From: Hahella sp050299855
GTDB lineage: Bacteria; Pseudomonadota; Gammaproteobacteria; Pseudomonadales; Oleiphilaceae
Direction of reading: 5' to 3'
NCBI GenBank assembly: GCA_050299855.1
Contig: JBNKWQ010000002.1
Span: forward strand, 1-64,000
DNA: 64,000 bases
The translations under genes were made by a program, and so were the position numbers. Shown piece by piece: positions 42,890-51,431 of the stretch. Below the pieces are notes generated by a model, which did no database searches, was not told the origin of the DNA, and worked only from the letters and a program-made list of their open reading frames with translations. Every line of letters starts with the position of its first letter. Within the stretch, counting starts at the first letter, position 1.

Positions 42890-43372
42890 ATGCTACCTAA
42901 AGTCAAAACCATCTTATATGCCTCAGACCTTGGCAATCACACTCGGCCGGCCATTAAAATGGCTGCCGCAGTTGCTTCCGGCCAAAAAGCTCGAATCATC
43001 TACCTTCATGTATTGGAGTCCATTAGTGGTACGGCAAAATCCTTGGTGAGTTCTTATGTTTCTGAGGAGGAACTTAACCAGATTTTTACAGATAGCGTAC
43101 AGAAAATGACGGAAAAAATGCGCGACAGAATCCAGAAATTTCATGACGAAGAACTAACTGACGAAGACCGGGACCTGGAAACGAAAATCATGGTCAAAAC
43201 CGGAAAAATCGAAGAAGTGATTCTGGATGTGGCAGAGCAGGAAAAAGCTGACCTCATTGTGATGGGAAGCCGTACCCATTCTGGAATAGGCCAATTCATG
43301 ATGGGATCCAGTGCCAACAAAGTCATTCATACCAGTCACATTCCGGTATTGGTTGTCCCTATCAGAGATTGA
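42890..43372 (+). CDS. Universal stress protein (UspA family)
   Basis: 160-residue cytoplasmic Usp domain. It starts with KTILYASDLGNHT and ends with VMGSRTHSGIGQFMMGSSANKVIH, which holds the G-x2-G-x9-G-S type ATP-binding pattern in slightly modified form, and VPVLVVP-like IPVLVVPIRD. The middle contains a long charged insertion (about 60-95). A good AGGAGA site precedes the ATG. Exact stress role unknown. It converges on the transporter permease gene. Confidence 0.92.
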   Translation: MLPKVKTILYASDLGNHTRPAIKMAAAVASGQKARIIYLHVLESISGTAKSLVSSYVSEEELNQIFTDSVQKMTEKMRDRIQKFHDEELTDEDRDLETKIMVKTGKIEEVILDVAEQEKADLIVMGSRTHSGIGQFMMGSSANKVIHTSHIPVLVVPIRD

Positions 43373-43587
43373 TATAGCAACCCGAGCAGAGACCCGCTCC
43401 AGCATCAGCATGCCCGATGCTCGACCCGTCCCCGATTGCCGGCAAGGGGTTTATCCATCTTATATCTCCAAATGGGGGGGGCGAAGAATTTCCCTCCCTT
43501 TGTTATTTTCAGGACTGAGGATAACGAAACTGTGGAGACCTACTCAATGACTTTAATGAAAGACCGGCCTCCATCGAGGAGTGGGAG

Positions 43588-45087
43588 TTAATGCTGCGGA
43601 AAGATCGTCCGCAATCGGCGCGACAGGCTATCTACCAGCATATTTAAAAGCGCCGTCACCACAATCAGTAGAAACGCCCGATCATAACGAATCTCCTCAA
43701 AGGCCGAATCAATGTAAAAGCCGAGGGTCGCGACACCGAGGATGCCCATGATGGCGCTTTCCCGGAGGATGACTTCCCAACGGTAGAACAAAAACGCCAG
43801 CATGGCCGGAAATCGACGCGGGGTTTCCACATAGGCATAACGTTTAAAGCCGGTGGGGTCGTCAGGTCGAGACAACAGGCTCTTGCGTTCAGCGTCACTG
43901 GCGTTAGCCACCAGAAAGGCAATCAAACCGCCATTGTGCAGAGCCAGGGCCAGCACAACAGGCAGGCCGGAGGGGCCGAACAACAGCAATAATATATATG
44001 CCAACACCATCTCCGGTGTGGAGCGCAGTACCAGCAGAAGGAATCGTCCTGGCCAGCGCATCACGGGACCGGACAGCACTTGGGCAGCAAATGGATAAGT
44101 GGCCAGCACCACCACACCGGTTAGTACTACCGCGATCTGGGTCAGCAATAGTGTCTGCACCAGGCCCGGCCACACCTGCTCGCTGAACATCAGCCGACAC
44201 CAGTCCTGCAAACCGGTCCAGTTTCCTTCCCGCAGTGCCGTTGGCCAGATATCCACACTAATAAAATGCCACAGAGAACCGCCACCACTGAAACCGACCG
44301 TCTCCGGCAGCAACCATATTGCGGCGATAAGGTAGAGTATGATCAGCCATGGACGCAGCCAGAAACGGATAGTGGCAATCAATAACAAAAATGCCCATAG
44401 CATGGCACCGGCTTCACTGTATTGGCCCTGTTTGAACGCCGTATCCAGATGAAAGCCCAGCGTCGGCAGGCCGATAAAGCCCAGGATAGCGCTGGAGCGT
44501 AGTGCACACTCGAAACGGTAGCGGGTATAGCTCAACAGCGCCGACCAGGATTGGGGTATCAACGTGTACAGATAGCGCTTCAGAGCTCCCGCCGAAGGTG
44601 GCACGGTCAGCGCTGGTTGCGATGACTGTTGGTCAAAGATCTCGGCAAAGACTTTGGCGAACACACCGGTAAAAGGCACGATTATCGCCAACAGGCCGGT
44701 GGTGGCGCTGATCCCGAACAGCTGCATAAAGATCAACCCCCAGAACAACTCATGCACCGAACGCACGGCCGCACACAACAGCCGGACCGGCAACCAGCGG
44801 AACACCATCGCTAGCAGCAGCCCCAGCGGCGCTGCCAGTGCGACGGCCAAAAGGGCAAAGGCAATGGTATGCGCCAACGCTCGTAATAACGATGACAGGT
44901 CATTCCAGCCGGGTTTTAAAAGACCCAGACCAATGCGGGAAAGTTCCTGCCAGGGATCGACGGCATAAACCTGGAAATCGACACCCGTCAGTGCCAACAG
45001 CGCCGCACCGATCATCAACAGACAGACACTATTGAGCCTGCGGGCACTGGAGTCCCGATGAAACAGAAAGCGGCGAACGACAATCAT
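43588..45087 (-). CDS. ABC transporter permease, two fused PhnE-like domains (selenium-type cluster)
   Basis: A 499-residue inner-membrane permease. Two homologous halves each end with a PhnE-type coupling segment: SSAILGFIGLPTLGFHLDTAF in the first and ESAIMGILGVATLGFYIDSAF in the second. Phosphonate transporters normally use two separate PhnE chains; here both are in one protein. It starts at ATG 45087, overlapping the ATPase stop (ATGA). Last gene of the selD-mnmH-transporter operon; the cargo is inferred from that context to be a selenium oxyanion. Confidence 0.85.
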   Translation of the reverse strand: MIVVRRFLFHRDSSARRLNSVCLLMIGAALLALTGVDFQVYAVDPWQELSRIGLGLLKPGWNDLSSLLRALAHTIAFALLAVALAAPLGLLLAMVFRWLPVRLLCAAVRSVHELFWGLIFMQLFGISATTGLLAIIVPFTGVFAKVFAEIFDQQSSQPALTVPPSAGALKRYLYTLIPQSWSALLSYTRYRFECALRSSAILGFIGLPTLGFHLDTAFKQGQYSEAGAMLWAFLLLIATIRFWLRPWLIILYLIAAIWLLPETVGFSGGGSLWHFISVDIWPTALREGNWTGLQDWCRLMFSEQVWPGLVQTLLLTQIAVVLTGVVVLATYPFAAQVLSGPVMRWPGRFLLLVLRSTPEMVLAYILLLLFGPSGLPVVLALALHNGGLIAFLVANASDAERKSLLSRPDDPTGFKRYAYVETPRRFPAMLAFLFYRWEVILRESAIMGILGVATLGFYIDSAFEEIRYDRAFLLIVVTALLNMLVDSLSRRLRTIFPQH

Positions 45088-45821
45088 GAAGTCCGTATGA
45101 CCCAACCCTCACTCTCAGGTGTGCTGGTTGAAATATCGGGAGCAGACGATTCTTCCTGCTGATAGAACGCATCCAGTTGCTCACTGCTCATGGCATCCGC
45201 CGGGCAATCACAACAGAGACGTCCTTCACGCAGTATGATAATACGATCGAAATGATTCAGCGCCAGGTGCCGATTGTGCAGGCAAACTACAGCAGTTTCA
45301 TGCTGCTTGAGAACATATTCCAGCAGCAATTGAGCTTGTACCGGATCGACCGACGACACCGGCTCATCCCCTAAAAATACCCGCTGCTGACGGAACAGGG
45401 CGCGACCGATGGCCACTCGTTGTCGCTGGCCACCGGACAGTCGATCCACCGACTGCCACAACTTCTCCTCCAGCCCCAACTGTTTTACCAGTTCAATGAT
45501 GGCAAGCTTTTGTTTCCGCAAGGGGTACAACAGATTCCACAGTGCCGCCAGAGCCCCGACCCTGTCCAGCCCTCCAATAAAGATATTCTGGTAGACCGAC
45601 AATAGATCCACCAGACCGCCTCCCTGAGGTTGCAACGCACTGCAAAGTGGTTGCTGCTGGTATAGAAGATTCAACAGTGTTGACTTACCGGCTCCAGACG
45701 GACCAAGCAACGCCACCTTCTCGCCCTGGCGGATAGTCAGGGTGATGTCATCCAACACCCGCTGCTCACCATAGTGCAAGGACTTGTTGGACAGTTGAAA
45801 CAGAGCCATGGCGCTAGTCAT
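45084..45821 (-). CDS. ABC transporter ATP-binding protein, PhnC-like
   Basis: 245 residues with Walker A GPSGAGKST, signature LSGGQRQR, Walker B RVFLGDEP and the switch histidine in VVCLHNRHL. It energises the fused permease and works with the binding protein encoded just upstream (31 bp). The segment between Walker A and the signature is somewhat shorter than in PhnC. ATG at 45821 is used; an ATG four codons on is possible. Confidence 0.9.
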   Translation of the reverse strand: MTSAMALFQLSNKSLHYGEQRVLDDITLTIRQGEKVALLGPSGAGKSTLLNLLYQQQPLCSALQPQGGGLVDLLSVYQNIFIGGLDRVGALAALWNLLYPLRKQKLAIIELVKQLGLEEKLWQSVDRLSGGQRQRVAIGRALFRQQRVFLGDEPVSSVDPVQAQLLLEYVLKQHETAVVCLHNRHLALNHFDRIIILREGRLCCDCPADAMSSEQLDAFYQQEESSAPDISTSTPESEGWVIRTS

Positions 45822-45852
45822 TCATCTGCTCGATCATCGGTAAGATATCTCA

Positions 45853-46725
45853 TTACTCATCCAACAGGCCGATCGATTTCGCCGTGGCTTCTATCGGGGC
45901 GTAATCGTCATTACCTGCTGGGACAAAGCGCTTGCGCGGGAAACTGGCCAGCAGATCAGGATCGTTCATATTCAGCAGTGCTTCGCGGACCTTGGCTTTA
46001 AATCCAGTACCGAAGTGCTGATCTACATCGCCACGGATACTCCACTGATAATCAGGATAGGTAGGTGTAGTCCAGATCACCTGAACCTTGCTCTCATCGA
46101 TCTTACCTTCGACCAATTCACTCTCCCAGACAGAATAGTTCACCGCACCAATCTGATAAGCACCGGCCTGCACCTGGGCAATAGTACGACTGTGGTCACC
46201 GGAAAAGCCCACCCGGGAAAAAATATCCTGTGGAGCCGCATTGAACTGTTCGCGCAGGTAGAACTCCGGCATCAGGCGACCCGAGGTAGAACCCTTGGAG
46301 CCGAAGGTAAAGGTCTTGCCTTTAATAGCCGCAGGCAGGGTTTCGGACGGTTCGATTGCGGCCGTCTTATTGGCAATGAAATAGGTTTTGAACAGCTGGT
46401 CTTCAAAGCCCTGGGCAAGCGCTTCGGAGCCCGGTACCAGACGACGTGCCTGCACCCCGGAGAGACCGCCGAACCAGGCCAGCTGCACCTGATTGTTGCG
46501 AAATGCAGTGATTGCCGCTGCGTAGGATTTGACCGGAATATACTTGACGTCAACGCCCAACTGCTCACCAAGGTAGACTGCCACCTTGCCGAAACGCTGC
46601 TCCAGGTGGGATTCATCCTGGTCCGGAATGGCAGTGAAAACGAAGGTTTCGGCCTGGGCCAATGCTGGCATCAGTAACGCCAGAGCCAGCAGGTAACTTA
46701 ATGAAAGGCGGTGCAATATCGACAT
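45853..46725 (-). CDS. PhnD-like periplasmic binding protein, putative selenate/selenium transporter
   Basis: 290 residues with a signal peptide cleaved at AQA-ET. The mature protein is a PhnD-type type-2 binding protein: FTAIPDQDESHLEQRFG, VQLAWFGGLSGVQAR, GSKGSTSGRLMPEFYLR and an IGAVNYSVWE strand. A distinct subfamily found next to selD and mnmH has been named a putative selenate transporter, and this gene lies 32 bp after mnmH in the same operon. Binding of a selenium oxyanion is inferred from context, not from residues. Confidence 0.85.
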   Translation of the reverse strand: MSILHRLSLSYLLALALLMPALAQAETFVFTAIPDQDESHLEQRFGKVAVYLGEQLGVDVKYIPVKSYAAAITAFRNNQVQLAWFGGLSGVQARRLVPGSEALAQGFEDQLFKTYFIANKTAAIEPSETLPAAIKGKTFTFGSKGSTSGRLMPEFYLREQFNAAPQDIFSRVGFSGDHSRTIAQVQAGAYQIGAVNYSVWESELVEGKIDESKVQVIWTTPTYPDYQWSIRGDVDQHFGTGFKAKVREALLNMNDPDLLASFPRKRFVPAGNDDYAPIEATAKSIGLLDE

Positions 46726-46757
46726 GGGGACTCCCTGAAAAATGGTCGGATATATGG

Positions 46758-47930
46758 TTATAAATTACATTCGCGTGTTTTTGTTGCAAGGCTGATTGAG
46801 GTTAAGCTTTTTGATGTCAGTTTTTCAGATCTGAGATATTCGCCCACTGCGTCCCGGTCTCCCCGAAAAACTATAAGGTCTGTCCGCTTACTCAGCTGGT
46901 AGTCGTACATGGGGTCGTAGTAGTTGACCAACAGTTGTCGAATCCATTCGAGATGCAGGCCTGAATCGCCCTTGCGATGGGCTGCCAATGCTTTATCCAG
47001 CAAGTCAGCTATTTCGCGGTAGCGAACACCTCCCAAACGCTTACGTACCCTGTAGAGCGACTGGGTTAGATCTTCTGCGAAAGTGTCGAAACCAGCACCC
47101 TCGCCTAGTTGCCTTTGCCACTCATCCTGTTTGTTAAGAATGTAGTTGCGATAGCTGTGTTCAACCCTCTCCTCGAGTGGCACCTCGAGCAGCACAATCG
47201 GGCAGCTTCCCATGGCCTGCAATAATAGCGGTGGCAAGGCACAACGCCCCACCAGCCTGCCCTCATCTTCCAGCAGGATCGGCTGACCTGTGCTCTCCAC
47301 CTGCTGCTCTGCCTTCAACATGGCAACGGCCAATGCATTTTCAAAGCTGAGTTGCGTCGGCTGGCCACCGGGACGGCGACCAAAACTGGAGCCAAGATGG
47401 TTGGCCAGCCCCTCCAAGTCCACTGCTTGCGGCAGTTCCTCAATCATGGCTGTCTTATTGCAGCCCGTGCGCCCGCCTAAAAGCAGCATCGTCTGTTGCG
47501 CGCAAATACGTTCAAACTCGTCAATCAAAAAGCGGCGCATGGCCTTGTAGCCGCCGCCGATACGGGGATAGTCGCATCCGGCTTCACGCATCCACTGCTG
47601 GCAAATCTGACTGCGCAAGCCACCGCGCCAGCAGTACAGATACCCCTGTGGATGACGCCGGGCAAAATCGACCCATGCGCCAACCCGCTGCTCTTTGACC
47701 TCGCCACTCACCAGTTTGTGGCCCAGCTCAATGGCGACGGCCTGTCCATGCTGCTTGTAACAGGTGCCCACCCGAGCTCGCTCTTCAGTAGTCATCAACG
47801 GCAAACTGACGCTGGTCGGAAAAGCGCCTTTTTCAAACTCCACCGGCGAGCGGGTATCGATCATCGGAACATCATTCAGAAAGATCGACAGGAAATCCTT
47901 AGGGTCAGATTGGGCATCGGGACGGCTCAC
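46758..47930 (-). CDS. mnmH: tRNA 2-selenouridine synthase
   Basis: Replaces sulfur by selenium (through a geranylated intermediate) at the wobble 2-thiouridine of tRNAs for Lys, Glu and Gln, using selenophosphate. 390 residues: rhodanese domain with the active cysteine in YCWRGGLRS, then a P-loop domain. The P-loop reads GGRTGCNKT (152-160), with N158 where Walker A normally has glycine. The GTG start overlaps the selD TGA (GTGA). Also called SelU or YbbB. Confidence 0.94.
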   Translation of the reverse strand: MSRPDAQSDPKDFLSIFLNDVPMIDTRSPVEFEKGAFPTSVSLPLMTTEERARVGTCYKQHGQAVAIELGHKLVSGEVKEQRVGAWVDFARRHPQGYLYCWRGGLRSQICQQWMREAGCDYPRIGGGYKAMRRFLIDEFERICAQQTMLLLGGRTGCNKTAMIEELPQAVDLEGLANHLGSSFGRRPGGQPTQLSFENALAVAMLKAEQQVESTGQPILLEDEGRLVGRCALPPLLLQAMGSCPIVLLEVPLEERVEHSYRNYILNKQDEWQRQLGEGAGFDTFAEDLTQSLYRVRKRLGGVRYREIADLLDKALAAHRKGDSGLHLEWIRQLLVNYYDPMYDYQLSKRTDLIVFRGDRDAVGEYLRSEKLTSKSLTSISLATKTRECNL

Positions 47931-49006
47931 AGCATGACCTCATCAACGGTTGCCCCATTCACATCCCCTCCGACTCTTATCGCGTGTTCTCCATCGCGGC
48001 GTTCAAGCTGACCGATACAGAGCGAATGAAGCTCCTGTTCGATCAATAGGGCTTCCAGGGCATGCGCCTGGTCTGGTCGCACGGCTATCAGCAGTCCACC
48101 ACTGGTTTGAGGGTCACACAAGAGGTGCTGCAGACGCTCTGCCATCGGTGCCAGCTTATGTCCGTAACTATCCAGATTACGACCGGTCCCGCCTGGCACG
48201 CAACCCAGTGCCAGATAATCCAGTGCTTCCGGGATCACCGGCACGGCACTCGCATCCAGGGCTGCCTGAACCTTACTGCCCTCGCAGACTTCCAGCAGGT
48301 GCCCCATCAGGCCGAACCCGGTCACATCCGTGATCGCGGTGACTCCCTCAAGCGTCGAGGCCATAGCACCAACGCTGTTGAGTCTACACATGATGTCGCG
48401 CGCCAAATGGGTGTGCTCAACTTTGAGTTTCTTCTGCTTTTGCGCCGTGGTAAGAATGCCGATTCCCAAAGGCTTGGTCAGGTAAAGCAGGTCTCCGGCC
48501 TGGGCGAGGTTATTCTGCTTGAGCTGTTGGCGACTGGTCAGGCCTGTCACTGCGAGTCCGAAAATAGGCTCTGGAGCATCGATACTATGACCACCGGCCA
48601 AAGGTATTCCAGCATCTGCGCACGCCTGGCGACCGCCATCAACGACTTGCTGTGCCACTTCGGTCGACAGCTTGTTGATCGGCCAGCCAAGAATCGCAAT
48701 GGCCATCAGTGGCCGGCCGCCCATGGCATAGATATCGCTAATAGCATTGGTGGCGGCGATGCGGCCGAAATCGAATGGATCATCGACAATCGGCATGAAA
48801 AAATCGGTGGTACTCAGCACCACCTGCCCGTTGCCCAGGTCATAAGCCGCCGCATCGTCCTTGCTGCTGTTGCCTACCAGTAACTGAGCAAAGTCTGGCA
48901 GATTGAGCTGAGATACCAGAATCTTATCCAGTACCTTGGGTGAAATCTTGCAACCACAGCCAGCACCGTGACTATATTCAGTCAGGCGTACAGGGGAATC
49001 GGTCAT
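47927..49006 (-). CDS. selD: Selenide, water dikinase
   Basis: Makes selenophosphate, the selenium donor. 359 residues, with the glycine-rich GAGCGCK segment: catalytic C17 and K20, so the Cys form and not a selenoprotein. KDDAAAYDLGNGQ, DFFMPIVDDPFDFGRIAA and GGHSIDAPEPIFGLA are typical. No selA, selB or selC is visible, so the local use of selenophosphate is tRNA modification. First gene of a five-gene operon. Confidence 0.96.
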   Translation of the reverse strand: MTDSPVRLTEYSHGAGCGCKISPKVLDKILVSQLNLPDFAQLLVGNSSKDDAAAYDLGNGQVVLSTTDFFMPIVDDPFDFGRIAATNAISDIYAMGGRPLMAIAILGWPINKLSTEVAQQVVDGGRQACADAGIPLAGGHSIDAPEPIFGLAVTGLTSRQQLKQNNLAQAGDLLYLTKPLGIGILTTAQKQKKLKVEHTHLARDIMCRLNSVGAMASTLEGVTAITDVTGFGLMGHLLEVCEGSKVQAALDASAVPVIPEALDYLALGCVPGGTGRNLDSYGHKLAPMAERLQHLLCDPQTSGGLLIAVRPDQAHALEALLIEQELHSLCIGQLERRDGEHAIRVGGDVNGATVDEVML

Positions 49007-49240
49007 GCTTTGGCCTCAAATTTAGGTCTGGAGGGCAATGATAAGGGCTTCACGGGGTTTTGTCAGTGCAGAGTTACTCAAGCAGCATTCAGGATGCCTT
49101 ATGTTAAATTGGACAGTCCCGGTTACGACAACAGTCCGACTCCTCTTACAAAGCGGTGCATATCAGCTACCATTATGATAGTCACCGTACTGTATCCATG
49201 ACTCTCGACGAAAAATCCAGAGAAAGGGGAGATTACATCC

Positions 49241-50290
49241 ATGAGCAATATTGAACAGATCCTAGGGGAAGAAGCCGAATCCTTATTGACCCACCAATGC
49301 CAAGGCATCCCGAAAGAATCTCTGACCATACCGGGGCCTGATTTTGTCGACCGGGTAGTGGCGATGAAGAATCGCAAACCTGCCGTGCTAAGGCATATGC
49401 AGGCACTGTTTGATCATGGCCGGCTGCAAGGAAGTGGCTATCTTTCCATCCTGCCTGTGGACCAGGGCGTGGAGCATTCGGGGGCGGCTTCCTTTGCGCC
49501 TAACCCCATTTATTTTGACCCGCAGAAAATTGTCGAGCTGGCCATGGAAGGTGGCTGCAATGCCGTGGCATCCACTCTGGGCGTGCTAAACTCGGTATCC
49601 CGGCGTTATGCCCACAAGATTCCCTTTATCGTTAAGCTCAATCACAGCGAAATGCTGAGCTACCCCAACATTGCAGATCAAACGCTGTTTGCCAGTGTCG
49701 ATCAGGCCTTCGATATGGGTGCCGTGGCAGTAGGCGCTACCATATACTACGGCAGCCCTGAATGTCGCAGACAGATTCAGGAAATCAGCGAAGCCTTTGA
49801 ACATGCCCACCAATTGGGCCTGGTGACCATTCTCTGGGCTTACCTGCGTAATGCCAATTTCAAGAAAGACGGTGTTGATTACCATGTCGCGGCAGACCTT
49901 ACCGGCCAGGCCAACCATCTGGCCGCAACGATCGATGCGGACATCATCAAGCAAAAACTGGCGGAAAATAACGGCGGCTACCGGGCACTGAATTTCGGCA
50001 AGACCCACGCGAAAGTCTACAACGAATTGACGACAGACCACCCCATCGACCTGGCACGCTATCAGGTCGCTAATTGCTACATGGGCCGTGCCTCCATGAT
50101 CAACTCAGGTGGTGCTTCAGGCACCGATGACTATCACGAGATCGTACGCACAGCCGTTATCAACAAAAGGGGCGGAGGCTCGGGTCTGATCTCCGGTCGC
50201 AAGGTATTTCAAAAGCCGGTGCAAGAGGGCATTAAACTATTGAACGCTTTGCAGGACGTTTATTTATCCGACCAGGTCACGATAGCCTGA
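49241..50290 (+). CDS. fbaB: Class I fructose-bisphosphate aldolase (FbaB/DhnA type)
   Basis: Schiff-base aldolase of 349 residues that splits fructose-1,6-bisphosphate. Signs are LPVDQGVEHSG near the N-terminus, FIVKLNHSE, GATIYYGSPE, and the phosphate-binding SGGASGTDDYHE and GGSGLISGRKVF segments. A GGGGAG site precedes the ATG. Divergent from selD across 234 bp; a GNAT gene follows after 32 bp. Confidence 0.94.
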   Translation: MSNIEQILGEEAESLLTHQCQGIPKESLTIPGPDFVDRVVAMKNRKPAVLRHMQALFDHGRLQGSGYLSILPVDQGVEHSGAASFAPNPIYFDPQKIVELAMEGGCNAVASTLGVLNSVSRRYAHKIPFIVKLNHSEMLSYPNIADQTLFASVDQAFDMGAVAVGATIYYGSPECRRQIQEISEAFEHAHQLGLVTILWAYLRNANFKKDGVDYHVAADLTGQANHLAATIDADIIKQKLAENNGGYRALNFGKTHAKVYNELTTDHPIDLARYQVANCYMGRASMINSGGASGTDDYHEIVRTAVINKRGGGSGLISGRKVFQKPVQEGIKLLNALQDVYLSDQVTIA

Positions 50291-50322
50291 ACGGCAATCT
50301 TACGATTTGAAGGATATCTATT

Positions 50323-50823
50323 TTGACTGGCCTGCAAGATCCGCAAGGTAATAGAGATTCCGCAGTACTCTTACCCGCAGCTATTCCTGCGGAACTTACC
50401 TTTGAAGATGTAACGCTTCGATACCACAAAACAATCCCTGGAGATCCGACACGGGGCCTGGTTCCCTCGCATCGCTTTAAAATCATTTTTGCCCATAAAG
50501 ATGTCGGCCACATCAGTTTTAAAGTCGGCGACACCTCCCATATACGCTTTGTCGCCGGGCATATCGGCTATGAAGTCCGCAAACCCTTCCGGGGTCTCGG
50601 ACTGGCCTACAAGGCCTGCAGGGCCCTGTCGCCATTGGTACGTCAACTATATGAGAGCGTCATCATCACGGTGAATCCGGATAATCGGCCCTCAATTCGG
50701 GTCATCGAAAAACTCGGAGCCTGTTTTCTGGAACAGGTGACAGTGCCCAAGCAGGATCCCGCCTACGAGCATGGTGCACGCCGGAAACTGCGCTATCGCT
50801 GGACCCTGCCTCCCCTTACCTGA
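50323..50823 (+). CDS. GNAT-family N-acetyltransferase
   Basis: 166 residues. The acetyl-CoA motif A is GYEVRKPFRGLGLAYKACRAL (Q/RxxGxG/A as RGLGLA), and VNPDNRPSIRVIEKLGACFLE is the typical end of RimJ-like proteins. The start is TTG at 50323, with AAGGA nearby; no ATG lies in a sensible place. Substrate unknown. It probably shares the fbaB transcript. Confidence 0.82.
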   Translation: MTGLQDPQGNRDSAVLLPAAIPAELTFEDVTLRYHKTIPGDPTRGLVPSHRFKIIFAHKDVGHISFKVGDTSHIRFVAGHIGYEVRKPFRGLGLAYKACRALSPLVRQLYESVIITVNPDNRPSIRVIEKLGACFLEQVTVPKQDPAYEHGARRKLRYRWTLPPLT

Positions 50824-50863
50824 GCATAGGTGGGAATGCTGATTTTTCTTAGCAGTCAAATTA

Positions 50864-50906
50864 GTTGACATTATCAACAAACGACCATATGGTTGACTTT
50901 ATCAAC
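50864..50906. promoter_or_regulatory. Two palindromic operators upstream of the MarR gene
   Basis: GTTGACATTATCAAC (50864-50878) and GTTGACTTTATCAAC (50892-50906) are near-identical palindromes with GTTGA/TCAAC arms, 28 bp centre to centre. They end 17 bp before the marR-type gene. This is the usual layout for autorepression by a MarR dimer. Confidence 0.8.
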
Positions 50907-50923
50907 TATATGCCTGAAACCTC

Positions 50924-51364
50924 ATGACTGAAACCAATATCGGCGATGCGCTTCATCGTCTGTTACATGCCTATAAGCGGGCTTTACGTCAGGCTTATCA
51001 GGAAGCGAAACTGCCGTTAACCATTTCACACATGCGCACCCTGAAGGTTATTAACCGTGTCAGAAGTAACGGCCTGGATGACTGTACCGCTCAGGTTATT
51101 GCGACGCGACTGCAACGTGATAAAGCCCAGGTGACCAGGCTGATCAAGGAGTTATTGGCGGAAGACCTGATAGATAAGCAGGCACACCCTGAAGACCGCC
51201 GCAGTCAGATTCTGAGCCTGACGGACAAAGGTTCAGCCACAGTTAAAACCATAAAAGAGATTGAGAGTCTGGCCGGAAGACGCATGGCAGACGGCCTTGG
51301 TGTTGAAGAAGTCAAAGTTTTTATCAAACTGGCCAATGCCATGTCGGAAAACCTGGAGCTGTAA
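50924..51364 (+). CDS. MarR-family transcriptional regulator
   Basis: 146-residue winged-helix regulator. The recognition region is TAQVIATRLQRDKAQVTRLIKELL and the wing is PEDRRSQILSLTDKG, both standard for MarR. It likely represses itself and the downstream flavoprotein and SDR genes through the two palindromes at 50864-50906. The inducer is unknown. Confidence 0.92.
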   Translation: MTETNIGDALHRLLHAYKRALRQAYQEAKLPLTISHMRTLKVINRVRSNGLDDCTAQVIATRLQRDKAQVTRLIKELLAEDLIDKQAHPEDRRSQILSLTDKGSATVKTIKEIESLAGRRMADGLGVEEVKVFIKLANAMSENLEL

Positions 51365-51431
51365 TTGTGGGATCAAACACATACAGACAGTCGTCAAATC
51401 GCCCCTCTAACCCGGATTTAAAGGACAGCCA

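Noticed and set aside
46015..46677. A 220-codon open frame antisense to the PhnD-like gene
   Set aside because: Shadow frame; the real gene has a signal peptide and family motifs on the other strand.
48062..48883. A 273-codon open frame antisense to selD
   Set aside because: Shadow of selD; the translated product has no family features, while selD has all its motifs.
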